From Clostridia bacterium (GTDB lineage Bacteria > Bacillota > Clostridia > Oscillospirales > Acutalibacteraceae), in NCBI GenBank assembly GCA_900771085.1, contig CAAGMR010000047.1:1-8392 (forward strand): a stretch of DNA of 8,392 bases. The letters are read 5' to 3'. The notes below the pieces were generated by a model. The model saw nothing but the letters and a program-made list of their open reading frames with translations. It was not told where the DNA came from and did no database searches. Every line of letters begins with the position of its first letter. The stretch's first letter is position 1. The translations under genes were made by a program, and so were the position numbers. Below, piece by piece: positions 1-6,473 of this stretch.

Positions 1-170
1 GTGTAGGTATTGGTGCAATCGAAGACCTCGACAAGGTACGTGACTTCATTCCTGCTTCAAAGACATTTGTTCCAAATCCTTCAAACAAGGCAATTTACGA
101 CAAGAACTTCGAAGTATTCAAGTCACTTTACAAGAACAACAAGAAAGCCTTTGCCATGCTTAATGGCTAA
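1..170 (+). CDS. FGGY-family carbohydrate kinase, C-terminal fragment (partial, 5' end outside window)
   Basis: The last 55 codons of a gene run in frame from position 3 to a TAA at 168-170. The protein tail begins VGIGAIEDLDK and continues with a V-x-N-P segment (VPNPSNKAIYDK) and then a helix of the form F-x-x-F-K-S-L-Y-x-x-x-K-x-A-F. This matches the usual end of FGGY sugar kinases such as xylulokinase, where the final helix has the Y..Y..LY..LK..F pattern. Such enzymes phosphorylate a pentose or other sugar with ATP in the cytoplasm. The catalytic and sugar-binding parts lie upstream of the window, so the substrate cannot be told. The next gene starts 17 bases later with no terminator between, so the two are probably co-transcribed. 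The family call rests only on a short C-terminal tail. Confidence 0.68.
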   Translation, partial: VGIGAIEDLDKVRDFIPASKTFVPNPSNKAIYDKNFEVFKSLYKNNKKAFAMLNG

Positions 171-187
171 GGTTTAAAGGAGAACTT

Positions 188-655
188 ATGAAAATTCTTT
201 TCGTGTGTTCATCCAATGTTTGCAGAAGCCCGTATTGTGAATATATGTTTCGCAGAATGGTTGAAAACGATGAAGAACTCAAAAACAAGATAGAAATCAG
301 GTCTTCAGCTGTACTTAACCAGATGAAGGAGATAGACCCGAAAACCCGTGAGGCTCTCATCAGAGAAGGCTTTGACGAGGCATATGTCGATTCTCACAAA
401 CCAGGTGTTTTCTATAAGGATAAGAAGCTCTTCGACGAAGCAGATGTAATCATTGGCATGACCAAGTCGCACAAGCTCTTCCTTCCAAAAAAGTGGAAAC
501 GCAAATTTGTTACTCTTTCAGAAGCTGCAACAGGGGAATACAAAGCTATTCCGGACCCATGGCTTGAAAAGAATATGGACAAATACATCGATGCGATGAA
601 TGTTATCAAAAACTATCTTGAAATTTATTTTGATAAGTTAAAACAGACTTTATAA
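188..655 (+). CDS. Low-molecular-weight protein tyrosine phosphatase family protein
   Basis: This 155-residue cytoplasmic protein has the length and layout of the low-molecular-weight phosphatase / arsenate reductase fold. The N-terminal strand MKILFV leads into the phosphate-binding loop C7-S-S-N-V-C12-R13-S14-P15, the CX5R signature whose Cys7 would be the nucleophile. The general-acid region is I-P-D123-P-W125, where typical members have D-P-Y. The loop has Ser9 where most family members have Gly (CxGNxCRS). The likely reaction is removal of phosphate from protein phosphotyrosine or phosphoarginine; the substrate is unknown, and the sequence does not separate it from arsenate reductases of the same fold. 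The ATG at 188 is supported by AAAGGAG at 176-182. It lies 17 bases after the sugar kinase and ends just before a strong terminator, so it is the last gene of that operon. Confidence 0.88.
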   Translation: MKILFVCSSNVCRSPYCEYMFRRMVENDEELKNKIEIRSSAVLNQMKEIDPKTREALIREGFDEAYVDSHKPGVFYKDKKLFDEADVIIGMTKSHKLFLPKKWKRKFVTLSEAATGEYKAIPDPWLEKNMDKYIDAMNVIKNYLEIYFDKLKQTL

Positions 656-661
656 GTTTTT

Positions 662-691
662 AGCGGATGACCGGCCGGTCATCCGCTTTTT
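662..691 (+). terminator. Rho-independent terminator after the phosphatase gene
   Basis: A perfect 10-bp GC-rich stem, GCGGATGACC (663-672) with GGTCATCCGC (677-686), encloses a 4-base GGCC loop. An A-T pair (662/687) extends it, and it runs into five T residues at 687-691. It starts 7 bases after the phosphatase stop codon. It isolates the kinase-phosphatase unit from the suf operon. Confidence 0.93.
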
Positions 692-724
692 ATATGTAAT
701 ATGAGCATTTGAGACCCATAAATC

Positions 725-753
725 TTGCATTATTACATATAATGTTTTATACT
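725..753 (+). promoter_or_regulatory. Predicted sigma-A promoter of the suf operon
   Basis: A -35 box TTGCAT (725-730) and a -10 box TATACT (748-753) are separated by exactly 17 bases, each differing from consensus at one or two positions. The expected transcription start is near 760, giving a leader of about 98 bases before sufC. A perfect TATAAT also occurs at 738-743 but has no good -35 at normal spacing; the only TTGAGA lies 23 bases upstream of it. The site lies after the terminator of the previous unit and before the first suf gene, as expected for the operon promoter. Confidence 0.68.
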
Positions 754-763
754 GACTAAAGGC

Positions 764-788
764 AATTCCTACAAAAATTGTAGGAATT
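764..788. promoter_or_regulatory. Perfect 25-base palindrome, candidate operator of the suf operon
   Basis: AATTCCTACAA (764-774) and TTGTAGGAATT (778-788) are exact reverse complements around an AAA centre. The site begins about 4 bases after the predicted start of transcription, a classic position for a repressor. No T-run of terminator length follows (only TTT then C), so a terminator is unlikely. Rrf2-family regulators (IscR, CymR, NsrR) commonly bind palindromes of about this length, and CymR-type sites have GGAATT-like half-sites. Assignment to an Rrf2 regulator is inference; no regulator of that family is encoded in the window. Confidence 0.6.
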
Positions 789-857
789 TCTGAAAATGGC
801 ATAAACAAGGCAAAAATTAAACTTGATTGATAAATTATTCACCATGGAGGAAGACTT

Positions 858-1604
858 ATGTCAGAACCAATTCTTAAAATTGACAATCTTAAGGTAAACG
901 TAGGAGAAAAAGAAATCCTTCGCGGCCTTAATCTTTCCGTTGGCGCAGGCGAGACTCACGTAATCATGGGTCCTAACGGTGCCGGTAAATCAACCCTTGG
1001 TAACGCTATCATGGGTAACCCTGTATATGAAGTAGTAGATGGTGACATCGTATTTGAAGGCAAGTCTCTCATCGATGAGCCTACAGATGTTCGCGCAAAG
1101 GCAGGCCTTTTCATGTCTTTCCAGAACCCTCTTGAGGTACCGGGCATCACACTTTCAAACTTCATCAGAAACTCACTCGAAATGATGACAGGCGAGCGCG
1201 TTCGTCTCTGGGACTTCAGAAAGTCTATCAAGGCTACAATGAAAATTCTCAACATCAATGAAACATATGCTGACCGCGAACTTAACGTTGGTTTCTCAGG
1301 CGGTGAGAAGAAAAAGTCTGAAATTCTTCAGCTTCTCATGCTCAACCCTAAGCTTGCCATCCTTGACGAAACAGACTCAGGCCTTGACGTTGACGCAGTA
1401 AGAACTGTTTCAAAGGGTATTGAGGAATTCCAGAACAAGGAAGGCCGTTCAATTATCATCATCACTCATAATGCCAAGATTCTTGAAGCTCTCAAGGTTG
1501 ACTATACTCACGTTTTAGTTGACGGACAGATCGTTAAGACAGGCGGTCCTGAACTCGTTGATGAACTCCAGAGCAACGGTTTCGAAAAATACTTAAACAA
1601 GTAA
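858..1604 (+). CDS. sufC: SufC, ATPase of the SufBCD Fe-S cluster scaffold
   Basis: SufC is the ABC-type ATPase that drives conformational change of the SufBCD scaffold during iron-sulfur cluster assembly in the cytoplasm; it is not a transporter. The 248-residue length is typical. Visible motifs are Walker A GPNGAGKST (38-46), Q-loop Gln89 in SFQNP, ABC signature FSGGEKKKSEILQL (146-159), Walker B LAILDE (166-171) followed by the SufC-specific TDSGLD, and the H-loop His204 in ITHN. The GEKKxxEILQ and DSGLD stretches separate SufC from transporter ATPases. The start at 858 has GGAGGA at 846-851. It is the first gene of the operon, 15 bases ahead of sufB, and is presumably controlled by the promoter and palindrome upstream. 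Confidence 0.97.
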   Translation: MSEPILKIDNLKVNVGEKEILRGLNLSVGAGETHVIMGPNGAGKSTLGNAIMGNPVYEVVDGDIVFEGKSLIDEPTDVRAKAGLFMSFQNPLEVPGITLSNFIRNSLEMMTGERVRLWDFRKSIKATMKILNINETYADRELNVGFSGGEKKKSEILQLLMLNPKLAILDETDSGLDVDAVRTVSKGIEEFQNKEGRSIIIITHNAKILEALKVDYTHVLVDGQIVKTGGPELVDELQSNGFEKYLNK

Positions 1605-1619
1605 AGAAAGGTAGCAGAC

Positions 1620-3038
1620 ATGGCTAAAGAAAAGACATATGTTGAAGACGTGCCTCGCGACCTCTATGACTTTAAAGACGTAGAAAACGAGGAAAACTTC
1701 TACAAAGTAGATAACGGTCTTACAAGAGAAATTGTAGACCAGATTTCCAAAGAGAAAAACGATCCTGAGTGGATGCACGAGTTCCGTCTCCATGCACTCG
1801 AGATTTATAACAATTCAGAAATGCCTGATGCCTGGGGTCCTTCCATTGAAGGCCTTAACATGGATAACATCGTAACTTATGTTCGTCCAAAGACAGGCAT
1901 GGCAGGTAAGTGGGAAGATGTTCCTGAAGATATCAAGAATACATTCGAACGTCTCGGTATCCCTGAGGCAGAACGTAAGTCACTTGCCGGCGTAGGCGCT
2001 CAGTACGACTCAGAGCTTGTATACCACAACGTAAGAGCTGAAGTTGCAGCTATGGGCGTTGTTTATACAGACCTTGAAAGTGCAATGCACGGCCCATACG
2101 CAGACATGATCAAAGAGCATTTCATGAAGCTCGTTCCACCTACAGACCATAAGTTTGCAGCTCTCCATGGTGCAGTATGGTCAGGCGGGTCCTTCGTTTA
2201 TGTTCCACCTGGAGTAGACGTAGAGATTCCTCTTCAGTCTTATTTCCGACTCAACGCACCGGGCGCAGGTCAGTTTGAGCATACCCTCATCATCGTTGAT
2301 GACAATGCAAGCCTTCACTTCATTGAAGGATGTTCAGCTCCTAAGTACTCTGTTGCCAACCTTCATGCAGGCTGCGTAGAGCTCTTCGTAGGAAACAATG
2401 CAAAAATGCGTTATTCCACAATCGAAAACTGGTCAAAGAACATGTACAACCTCAATACAAAGCGCGCTCTCATCGGAGAGAACTCTGTAATGGAATGGGT
2501 TTCAGGTTCTTTCGGCTCCCATACATCTTACCTTTATCCTATGACAGTCCTTAAGGGCGCAGGTTCAAGAATGGACTTTACCGGTATTACATTTGCAGGT
2601 GAAGGACAGGACCTCGACACAGGTATGAAGGTAGTTCATCAGGGTGAAAACACAACTTCATCCGTAAACACACGTTCAATCTGCAAGGACGGTGGTATCA
2701 GCACAACACGTACATCTGTTGTTGTTGCAAACTCAGCTAAGGGTGCGAAGTCAACTGTTGGCTGTACATCTCTTATGCTCGACGATATCTCACGTTCAGA
2801 TACAATTCCTGCTGTTGACGTCAGAACACCTGACGCTGACGTAGGACATGAAGCAAAAATCGGTCGTATCAGCGACGATGCAATTTTCTACCTCATGTCT
2901 CGTGGCATTTCAGAGGAAGACGCTCGTGCAATGATCGTATCAGGCTTCGCTGAAAGCGTATCAAAGGAACTTCCTCTTGAGTACGCAGTAGAAATGAACA
3001 ACCTCATCCGTCTTGAGATGAAGGGTGCAATAGGCTAA
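1620..3038 (+). CDS. sufB: SufB, core scaffold subunit of the SufBCD complex
   Basis: SufB is the main scaffold on which the nascent Fe-S cluster is built, pairing with SufD and binding SufC. The 472-residue product has the usual SufB organisation: an N-terminal helical part (about 1-150), a beta-helix core (about 180-400) with conserved stretches such as LHGAVWSGGSFVYVPPGV and SAPKYSVANLHAGCVELF, and a C-terminal helical region with FYLMSRGISEEDA that docks SufC. Cys382 (in STVGCTSL) and Glu411 (in GHEAKIG) are 29 residues apart, the same spacing as the cluster-building Cys405 and Glu434 of Escherichia coli SufB, so the protein looks fully functional. AGAAAGG at 1605-1611 supports the start. 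Confidence 0.97.
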   Translation: MAKEKTYVEDVPRDLYDFKDVENEENFYKVDNGLTREIVDQISKEKNDPEWMHEFRLHALEIYNNSEMPDAWGPSIEGLNMDNIVTYVRPKTGMAGKWEDVPEDIKNTFERLGIPEAERKSLAGVGAQYDSELVYHNVRAEVAAMGVVYTDLESAMHGPYADMIKEHFMKLVPPTDHKFAALHGAVWSGGSFVYVPPGVDVEIPLQSYFRLNAPGAGQFEHTLIIVDDNASLHFIEGCSAPKYSVANLHAGCVELFVGNNAKMRYSTIENWSKNMYNLNTKRALIGENSVMEWVSGSFGSHTSYLYPMTVLKGAGSRMDFTGITFAGEGQDLDTGMKVVHQGENTTSSVNTRSICKDGGISTTRTSVVVANSAKGAKSTVGCTSLMLDDISRSDTIPAVDVRTPDADVGHEAKIGRISDDAIFYLMSRGISEEDARAMIVSGFAESVSKELPLEYAVEMNNLIRLEMKGAIG

Positions 3039-3056
3039 GGGAAAGGACAGGATATT

Positions 3057-4091
3057 ATGAACGAAATCAGAATCAATAAGATGCCTGCCGGAACCTGGAG
3101 ATGGTTAAAGCTTAACGATCACAGCCTCAAGTTCCCACAGACAGGTGAAAAGGGCAATGTAACAGAAACAATAGCAGCCAATGTAACTTTATCAGATGCT
3201 GCTATCACAGATATGCGCACAGGCGCAGGCGCCGGCTTCGAAGCAGTTCTCGCCGACGTTGAAAGCAGAACACTTACAGTACCTGCAGATGCTGAGGCTG
3301 AGACAAGCCGAATCAATATTGACCTTGAAAATGGTCAGACAGTATTTGCAAAGTATGCCGTTGTTGCTGAGAAAAATGCAAAATCAACAGTAGTTTTTGA
3401 CCTGCGTTCAGCAGCTGATGCTGAAGGCTATATCGGCCTTGAAACAAAGGTTTGCCTCAAAGAGGGATCACACGTTACTCTTGTTGCTCTTCACAGAGCA
3501 GGAGAGGGCGTAACAATCATTAACAACATTGGAGGAACCTGCGCAGACAATGCGACACTTGATGTTCTCCATGTTGTATTCAGCGGTAAGGAAAATGACA
3601 TTGGTTGTTCTGTTGCTCTCGAAGGCGACAATTCCGCACTCAATGTTGAGAATGCTTATTTTGCTGAAAAAGACCACAGAGTTGACCTTAATTACCATGT
3701 TCCTCAGACAGGAAAGAATACTGAAAGCAATATTCAGGTAAATGGTGTATTAAGAGATGCCGCTTTCAAAATCAACAGAATGACAATTGATTTTGTAAAG
3801 GGTGCAACAGGTGCCAAGGGTCTCGAAAACGAAAACGTACTTCTTCTTGGCGAAGATGTTGTTAACCAGACAGTTCCAACTCTTCTCTGTAATGAAGAAG
3901 ATGTTGAAGGTGATCACGGCTGTTCAGTAGGACGCCTTGATGAAGGTCTTATGTTCTACCTCAAGACTCGTGGCTTCCCTGAAGAAGCTATTTACGAAAT
4001 GATGTCAAAGGCAGGTCTTGAAGCAGTATTCACAAAGATTCCTGATCAGGCAATTGTTGAAGAACTTCTCGAGTTCAACGAAGAAAGGTAA
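3057..4091 (+). CDS. sufD: SufD, scaffold subunit of the SufBCD complex
   Basis: SufD is a paralogue of SufB and its partner in the SufBCD scaffold, thought to help iron acquisition. At 344 residues it is shorter than the E. coli protein (423) and its N-terminal half is poorly conserved, as is common for clostridial SufD. The family is clear from the C-terminal third: the segment DHGCSVGRLDEGLMFYLKTR followed by GFPEEAIYEMM, matching the SufB/SufD core end and SufC-docking helices. His287 in this segment corresponds to the functionally important His360 of E. coli SufD. GGGAAAGGA just after the sufB stop supports the start at 3057. It lies 18 bases after sufB and 5 bases before sufS. Confidence 0.93.
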   Translation: MNEIRINKMPAGTWRWLKLNDHSLKFPQTGEKGNVTETIAANVTLSDAAITDMRTGAGAGFEAVLADVESRTLTVPADAEAETSRINIDLENGQTVFAKYAVVAEKNAKSTVVFDLRSAADAEGYIGLETKVCLKEGSHVTLVALHRAGEGVTIINNIGGTCADNATLDVLHVVFSGKENDIGCSVALEGDNSALNVENAYFAEKDHRVDLNYHVPQTGKNTESNIQVNGVLRDAAFKINRMTIDFVKGATGAKGLENENVLLLGEDVVNQTVPTLLCNEEDVEGDHGCSVGRLDEGLMFYLKTRGFPEEAIYEMMSKAGLEAVFTKIPDQAIVEELLEFNEER

Positions 4092-4096
4092 ATAAC

Positions 4097-5317
4097 ATGT
4101 TTAATGTTGAAGAAATACGCAAGGATTTTCCGTTCTTTGAGAACCAGACTCTTGCTTATCTTGATAACTCCGCAACATCACAGAACCCTAAGTCTGTAAT
4201 GGATGCTGAGTGGCAGTTTTATAAAGATTCAAATGCAAATCCTTTCCGTGGTATCTATGCTCTCAGCACTAAGGCTACAGAAGCATATGAGGATGCACGT
4301 CACGCAGTGGCAGAGTTTATCAATGCCGAGGAAGACTGCCAGATTATTTTCACTCGCAACGCTTCAGAGTCCTTAAATCTTTTAGGTTACAGTTTCTGCG
4401 AACTTGTTCTGGAAGAGGGCGACGAGATTGTTGTTGCCACATCTGAACATCACAGTAATATGCTCCCATGGAGAGAAGCTGCAAAGCGTAAGGGTGCAAC
4501 TGTTAAATATCTTGATATGGATATTACCGGTCTTATTACTCCTGAAATGGTTTCAGAAGTACTTACAGAAAAAACAAAGATTCTTGCAATCGCTCAGGTT
4601 TCCAACATCTTCGGACGTGAGAATCCTATTAAGGAGTTTGCAAAAATCTGCCATGAAAACGGAACATACATCGTATGTGACGGAGCACAGTCTGTTCCAC
4701 ATATGAAGGTGGATGTTCAGGATCTCGATGTTGATTTCCTTGCATTCTCCGGTCACAAGATGCTTGCACCAATGGGCATCGGTGTTCTTTATGGCAAGAA
4801 GGAGCTCCTTGAAAAAATGCCACCATTCCTTACAGGCGGTGACATGATTGATACCGTTTCAAAAGATGACATGAAGCTTGCTCAGCTTCCAAACAAGTTT
4901 GAAGCAGGTACAGTAAATGCCGGTGGCGCTGTTGCGCTCAAGGCAGCAATTGAGTATATGAATAAAATCGGCATCGATAATATTGCAGAGAGAGAAGCTT
5001 ATCTTTCAGAAATCCTCATCGAGGGTGCAAAGAAGATTCCTCACGTAACAATTATCGGTTCCGAGAATCCAAGAGAACATCACGGCATTATGGCATTCAA
5101 GATTGATGGTGTTCATCCACACGATGTTTCAGCAATTTTTGCGGATCAGAATATTGCTGTTCGTGCAGGTCACCATTGTGCTCAGCCGCTTCATATTCAT
5201 CTTGGCATTCCAAGCACAACTCGTGCATCTGTTATGTTCTATAACACAGAGGAGGAAATCGAACGTTTCCTCGACGTATTATCTCAGATAAGGGGGGCTA
5301 TGGGTTTTGGCTCTTAA
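4097..5317 (+). CDS. sufS: SufS, group II cysteine desulfurase
   Basis: SufS is a pyridoxal-phosphate enzyme that removes sulfur from L-cysteine, giving alanine and an enzyme persulfide passed to SufU. The 406-residue product has all expected elements: DNSATSQ near residue 23, the cofactor-stacking histidine in SEHHSN (118/119), Asp195 in VCDGAQSVPH, the Schiff-base Lys221 in FSGHK, and the catalytic Cys361 in RAGHHCAQPLH. The Asp-to-Lys spacing of 26 residues equals that of E. coli SufS (Asp200/Lys226). The short loop around Cys361 marks it as group II (SufS), not IscS/NifS. Its start is 5 bases after sufD, with GAAAGG overlapping the sufD end. Its last 11 bases overlap sufU. Confidence 0.97.
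   Translation: MFNVEEIRKDFPFFENQTLAYLDNSATSQNPKSVMDAEWQFYKDSNANPFRGIYALSTKATEAYEDARHAVAEFINAEEDCQIIFTRNASESLNLLGYSFCELVLEEGDEIVVATSEHHSNMLPWREAAKRKGATVKYLDMDITGLITPEMVSEVLTEKTKILAIAQVSNIFGRENPIKEFAKICHENGTYIVCDGAQSVPHMKVDVQDLDVDFLAFSGHKMLAPMGIGVLYGKKELLEKMPPFLTGGDMIDTVSKDDMKLAQLPNKFEAGTVNAGGAVALKAAIEYMNKIGIDNIAEREAYLSEILIEGAKKIPHVTIIGSENPREHHGIMAFKIDGVHPHDVSAIFADQNIAVRAGHHCAQPLHIHLGIPSTTRASVMFYNTEEEIERFLDVLSQIRGAMGFGS
5290..5297 (+). promoter_or_regulatory. Ribosome binding site that decides the TTG start of sufU
   Basis: AAGGGGGG lies inside the sufS coding end, 9 bases before a TTG at 5307 that opens the sufU frame. The nearby ATG at 5300 is in the sufS frame (Met402 of SufS) and cannot start sufU. 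The next sufU-frame ATG falls deep in the protein, at residue 30, beyond conserved N-terminal sequence, so TTG is the supported start. Confidence 0.75.
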
Positions 5318-5789
5318 TTCTTTCTATAATGAAATACTCACAGACCACAACCTTCATCCTGCTCATAAGTTTAATCTTCTCGATGCAAACCTTATGCTTG
5401 AAGGTCTTAACCCAAGCTGCGGTGACGATATTGTCCTTCAGTTAAAAATCAACGATGAAGGAATCATCGAAGACGGTTCTTACAATGGTGACGGCTGCGC
5501 CGTATCAATGTCATCTGCCGATATGATGCTTGACCTTATTATCGGTAAGCACAAGGATGAGGCAAAGCGTCTTGCAGATATCTTTATGAGAATGATTAAA
5601 GAGGGTATCAGCGAAGAAGAAATGGAAGAGCTTGAAGAAGCTGCCGCTCTTCAGGATATTGCTCATATGCCTTCTCGTGTTAAATGTGCAGTTCTCGGTT
5701 GGCATACCATGGAAGAACTGGTTGACAAAGAACCAATCAAGCCTGGCGAGGAAGCTAAGAGCAATGGCTCTGTAACTACAGAAGAATAA
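5307..5789 (+). CDS. sufU: SufU, zinc-dependent sulfur acceptor/transfer protein
   Basis: SufU belongs to the IscU/NifU-N fold but in Firmicutes acts mainly as a zinc-containing sulfurtransferase that accepts sulfur from SufS and hands it to SufBCD. The 160-residue product shows Cys38 and Asp40 (NPSCGDD), Cys64 (NGDGCAVSMSSAD) and Cys127 (SRVKCAVLGWHTMEE), the zinc ligands and sulfur-accepting set of SufU. The extra segment before the third Cys (about residues 95-118, EEEMEELEEAAAL) is the insertion that separates SufU from IscU. The tail after residue 140 is acidic and unconserved. Translation begins at TTG 5307, overlapping sufS by 11 bases, which suggests translational coupling and a matched SufS:SufU supply. 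Confidence 0.95.
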   Translation: MALNSFYNEILTDHNLHPAHKFNLLDANLMLEGLNPSCGDDIVLQLKINDEGIIEDGSYNGDGCAVSMSSADMMLDLIIGKHKDEAKRLADIFMRMIKEGISEEEMEELEEAAALQDIAHMPSRVKCAVLGWHTMEELVDKEPIKPGEEAKSNGSVTTEE

Positions 5790-5790
5790 T

Positions 5791-6348
5791 ATGACCAAAC
5801 AGGATATTCGAAAGCTGGCAAACGCTGAAAGACATAAGCTTAAAAGTGAGGATAAGAAGGCTTTCAGCCACCTTATCTGTGAAAAGCTGATTAATATGTC
5901 GGAACTTAAAGATGCGTCCGTCATCTTCTCATACAGAAATATGGAAGATGAGGTGTGTCTTGATGAGTTTCACGACTGGGCTAAGGCAAATGGTAAAACT
6001 CTTGCGTTTCCGGTCTGCCGAGACGACGGAATCATGGATGCATTTGTTCCCGGTGCAGAAGATGCATGGGAATATGATCGCTACGGTATCGCAAGCCCTG
6101 TAGAGAAAGAATCTGTTCCGGTTGAACCGAAAGACATTGATGTCATAATAGTTCCTTGCGTGGCATTTGATGAACATCTTGGAAGATGCGGTCATGGAGC
6201 AGGTTATTACGACAGGTATATTGCCAAATGTCCTGATGCTCATCTCATATGTGTCGCTTTTGAAGCTCAAAAAGTTGAAAAAGTGGTAACTGATTCAAAT
6301 GATTTTTCCATGAAAAAAACTGTTACCTGTAAGAAAATTTACGAATAA
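5791..6348 (+). CDS. 5-formyltetrahydrofolate cyclo-ligase (methenyltetrahydrofolate synthetase)
   Basis: This enzyme uses ATP to convert 5-formyltetrahydrofolate to 5,10-methenyltetrahydrofolate, returning a dead-end folate to the one-carbon pool. The 185-residue length is normal. The family signature is seen at residues 121-143: VPCVAFDEHLGRCGHGAGYY then DRY, with the G-x-G-x-G-Y-Y-D-R phosphate/ATP loop. N-terminal KQDIRKLANAERHKL fits the ATP-binding K..(I/L)R helix, and the segment SYRNMEDEVCLDEF (47-60) matches the usual region that binds folate. Cys133 replaces the more common Leu before the glycine loop, a mild variation. It starts 1 base after the sufU stop and is the last gene before the terminator, so it is transcribed with suf. 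The functional link to Fe-S assembly is not established. Confidence 0.93.
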   Translation: MTKQDIRKLANAERHKLKSEDKKAFSHLICEKLINMSELKDASVIFSYRNMEDEVCLDEFHDWAKANGKTLAFPVCRDDGIMDAFVPGAEDAWEYDRYGIASPVEKESVPVEPKDIDVIIVPCVAFDEHLGRCGHGAGYYDRYIAKCPDAHLICVAFEAQKVEKVVTDSNDFSMKKTVTCKKIYE

Positions 6349-6352
6349 TCAG

Positions 6353-6381
6353 AAAACCCCGTCAGTCTGACGGGGTTTTTT
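6353..6381 (+). terminator. Rho-independent terminator of the suf operon
   Basis: CCCCGTCA (6357-6364) pairs perfectly with TGACGGGG (6368-6375) around a 3-base GTC loop, extended by AAAA (6353-6356) pairing with the T-run at 6376-6381. It begins 5 bases after the folate enzyme stop codon and closes the six-gene unit. Confidence 0.93.
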
Positions 6382-6414
6382 CACTAAAAAACGTCAGAAT
6401 TGCGGATATGTCAT

Positions 6415-6469
6415 AGTCTTCCTAAAAGATATATTGTGGTTGAGTTAAAAATTTATTTTTAGGAGGACT
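6415..6469 (+). promoter_or_regulatory. Inverted repeat that pairs with the ribosome binding site of the 72-residue gene
   Basis: AGTCTTCCTAAAA (6415-6427) can pair with TTTTAGGAGGACT (6457-6469): 12 Watson-Crick pairs and one T-G wobble, with a 29-base loop. The right arm contains the whole AGGAGG (6461-6466) that serves the ATG at 6474. In an RNA starting upstream of 6415 this would hide the ribosome site. A possible -10 box TATATT (6430-6435) lies in the loop without a convincing -35, so the repeat could instead act as DNA, as an operator around a promoter. The repeat is directly visible; its role is inference. Confidence 0.5.
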
Positions 6470-6473
6470 CAAT

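Noticed and set aside
764..788. The inverted repeat read as a transcription terminator or attenuator ahead of sufC
   Set aside because: The stem is AT-rich and only three T residues follow before a C, so it is a poor terminator; its place just after the promoter fits an operator better.
692..857. A leader peptide or riboswitch ahead of sufC
   Set aside because: The ATGs in the gap run into stop codons within a few codons, and apart from the one palindrome I see no conserved multi-stem structure.
956..1258. A 100-codon open frame on the minus strand inside sufC
   Set aside because: It is fully contained opposite conserved SufC motifs and is explained by codon bias on the coding strand.
5300..5302. 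ATG at 5300 as the start of sufU
   Set aside because: It is in the sufS frame (Met402 of SufS) and out of frame with sufU.
5511..5924. A 137-codon open frame on the minus strand across the sufU / folate enzyme junction
   Set aside because: It lies opposite two well-recognised genes, has no ribosome site of note, and its product looks like no family I know.
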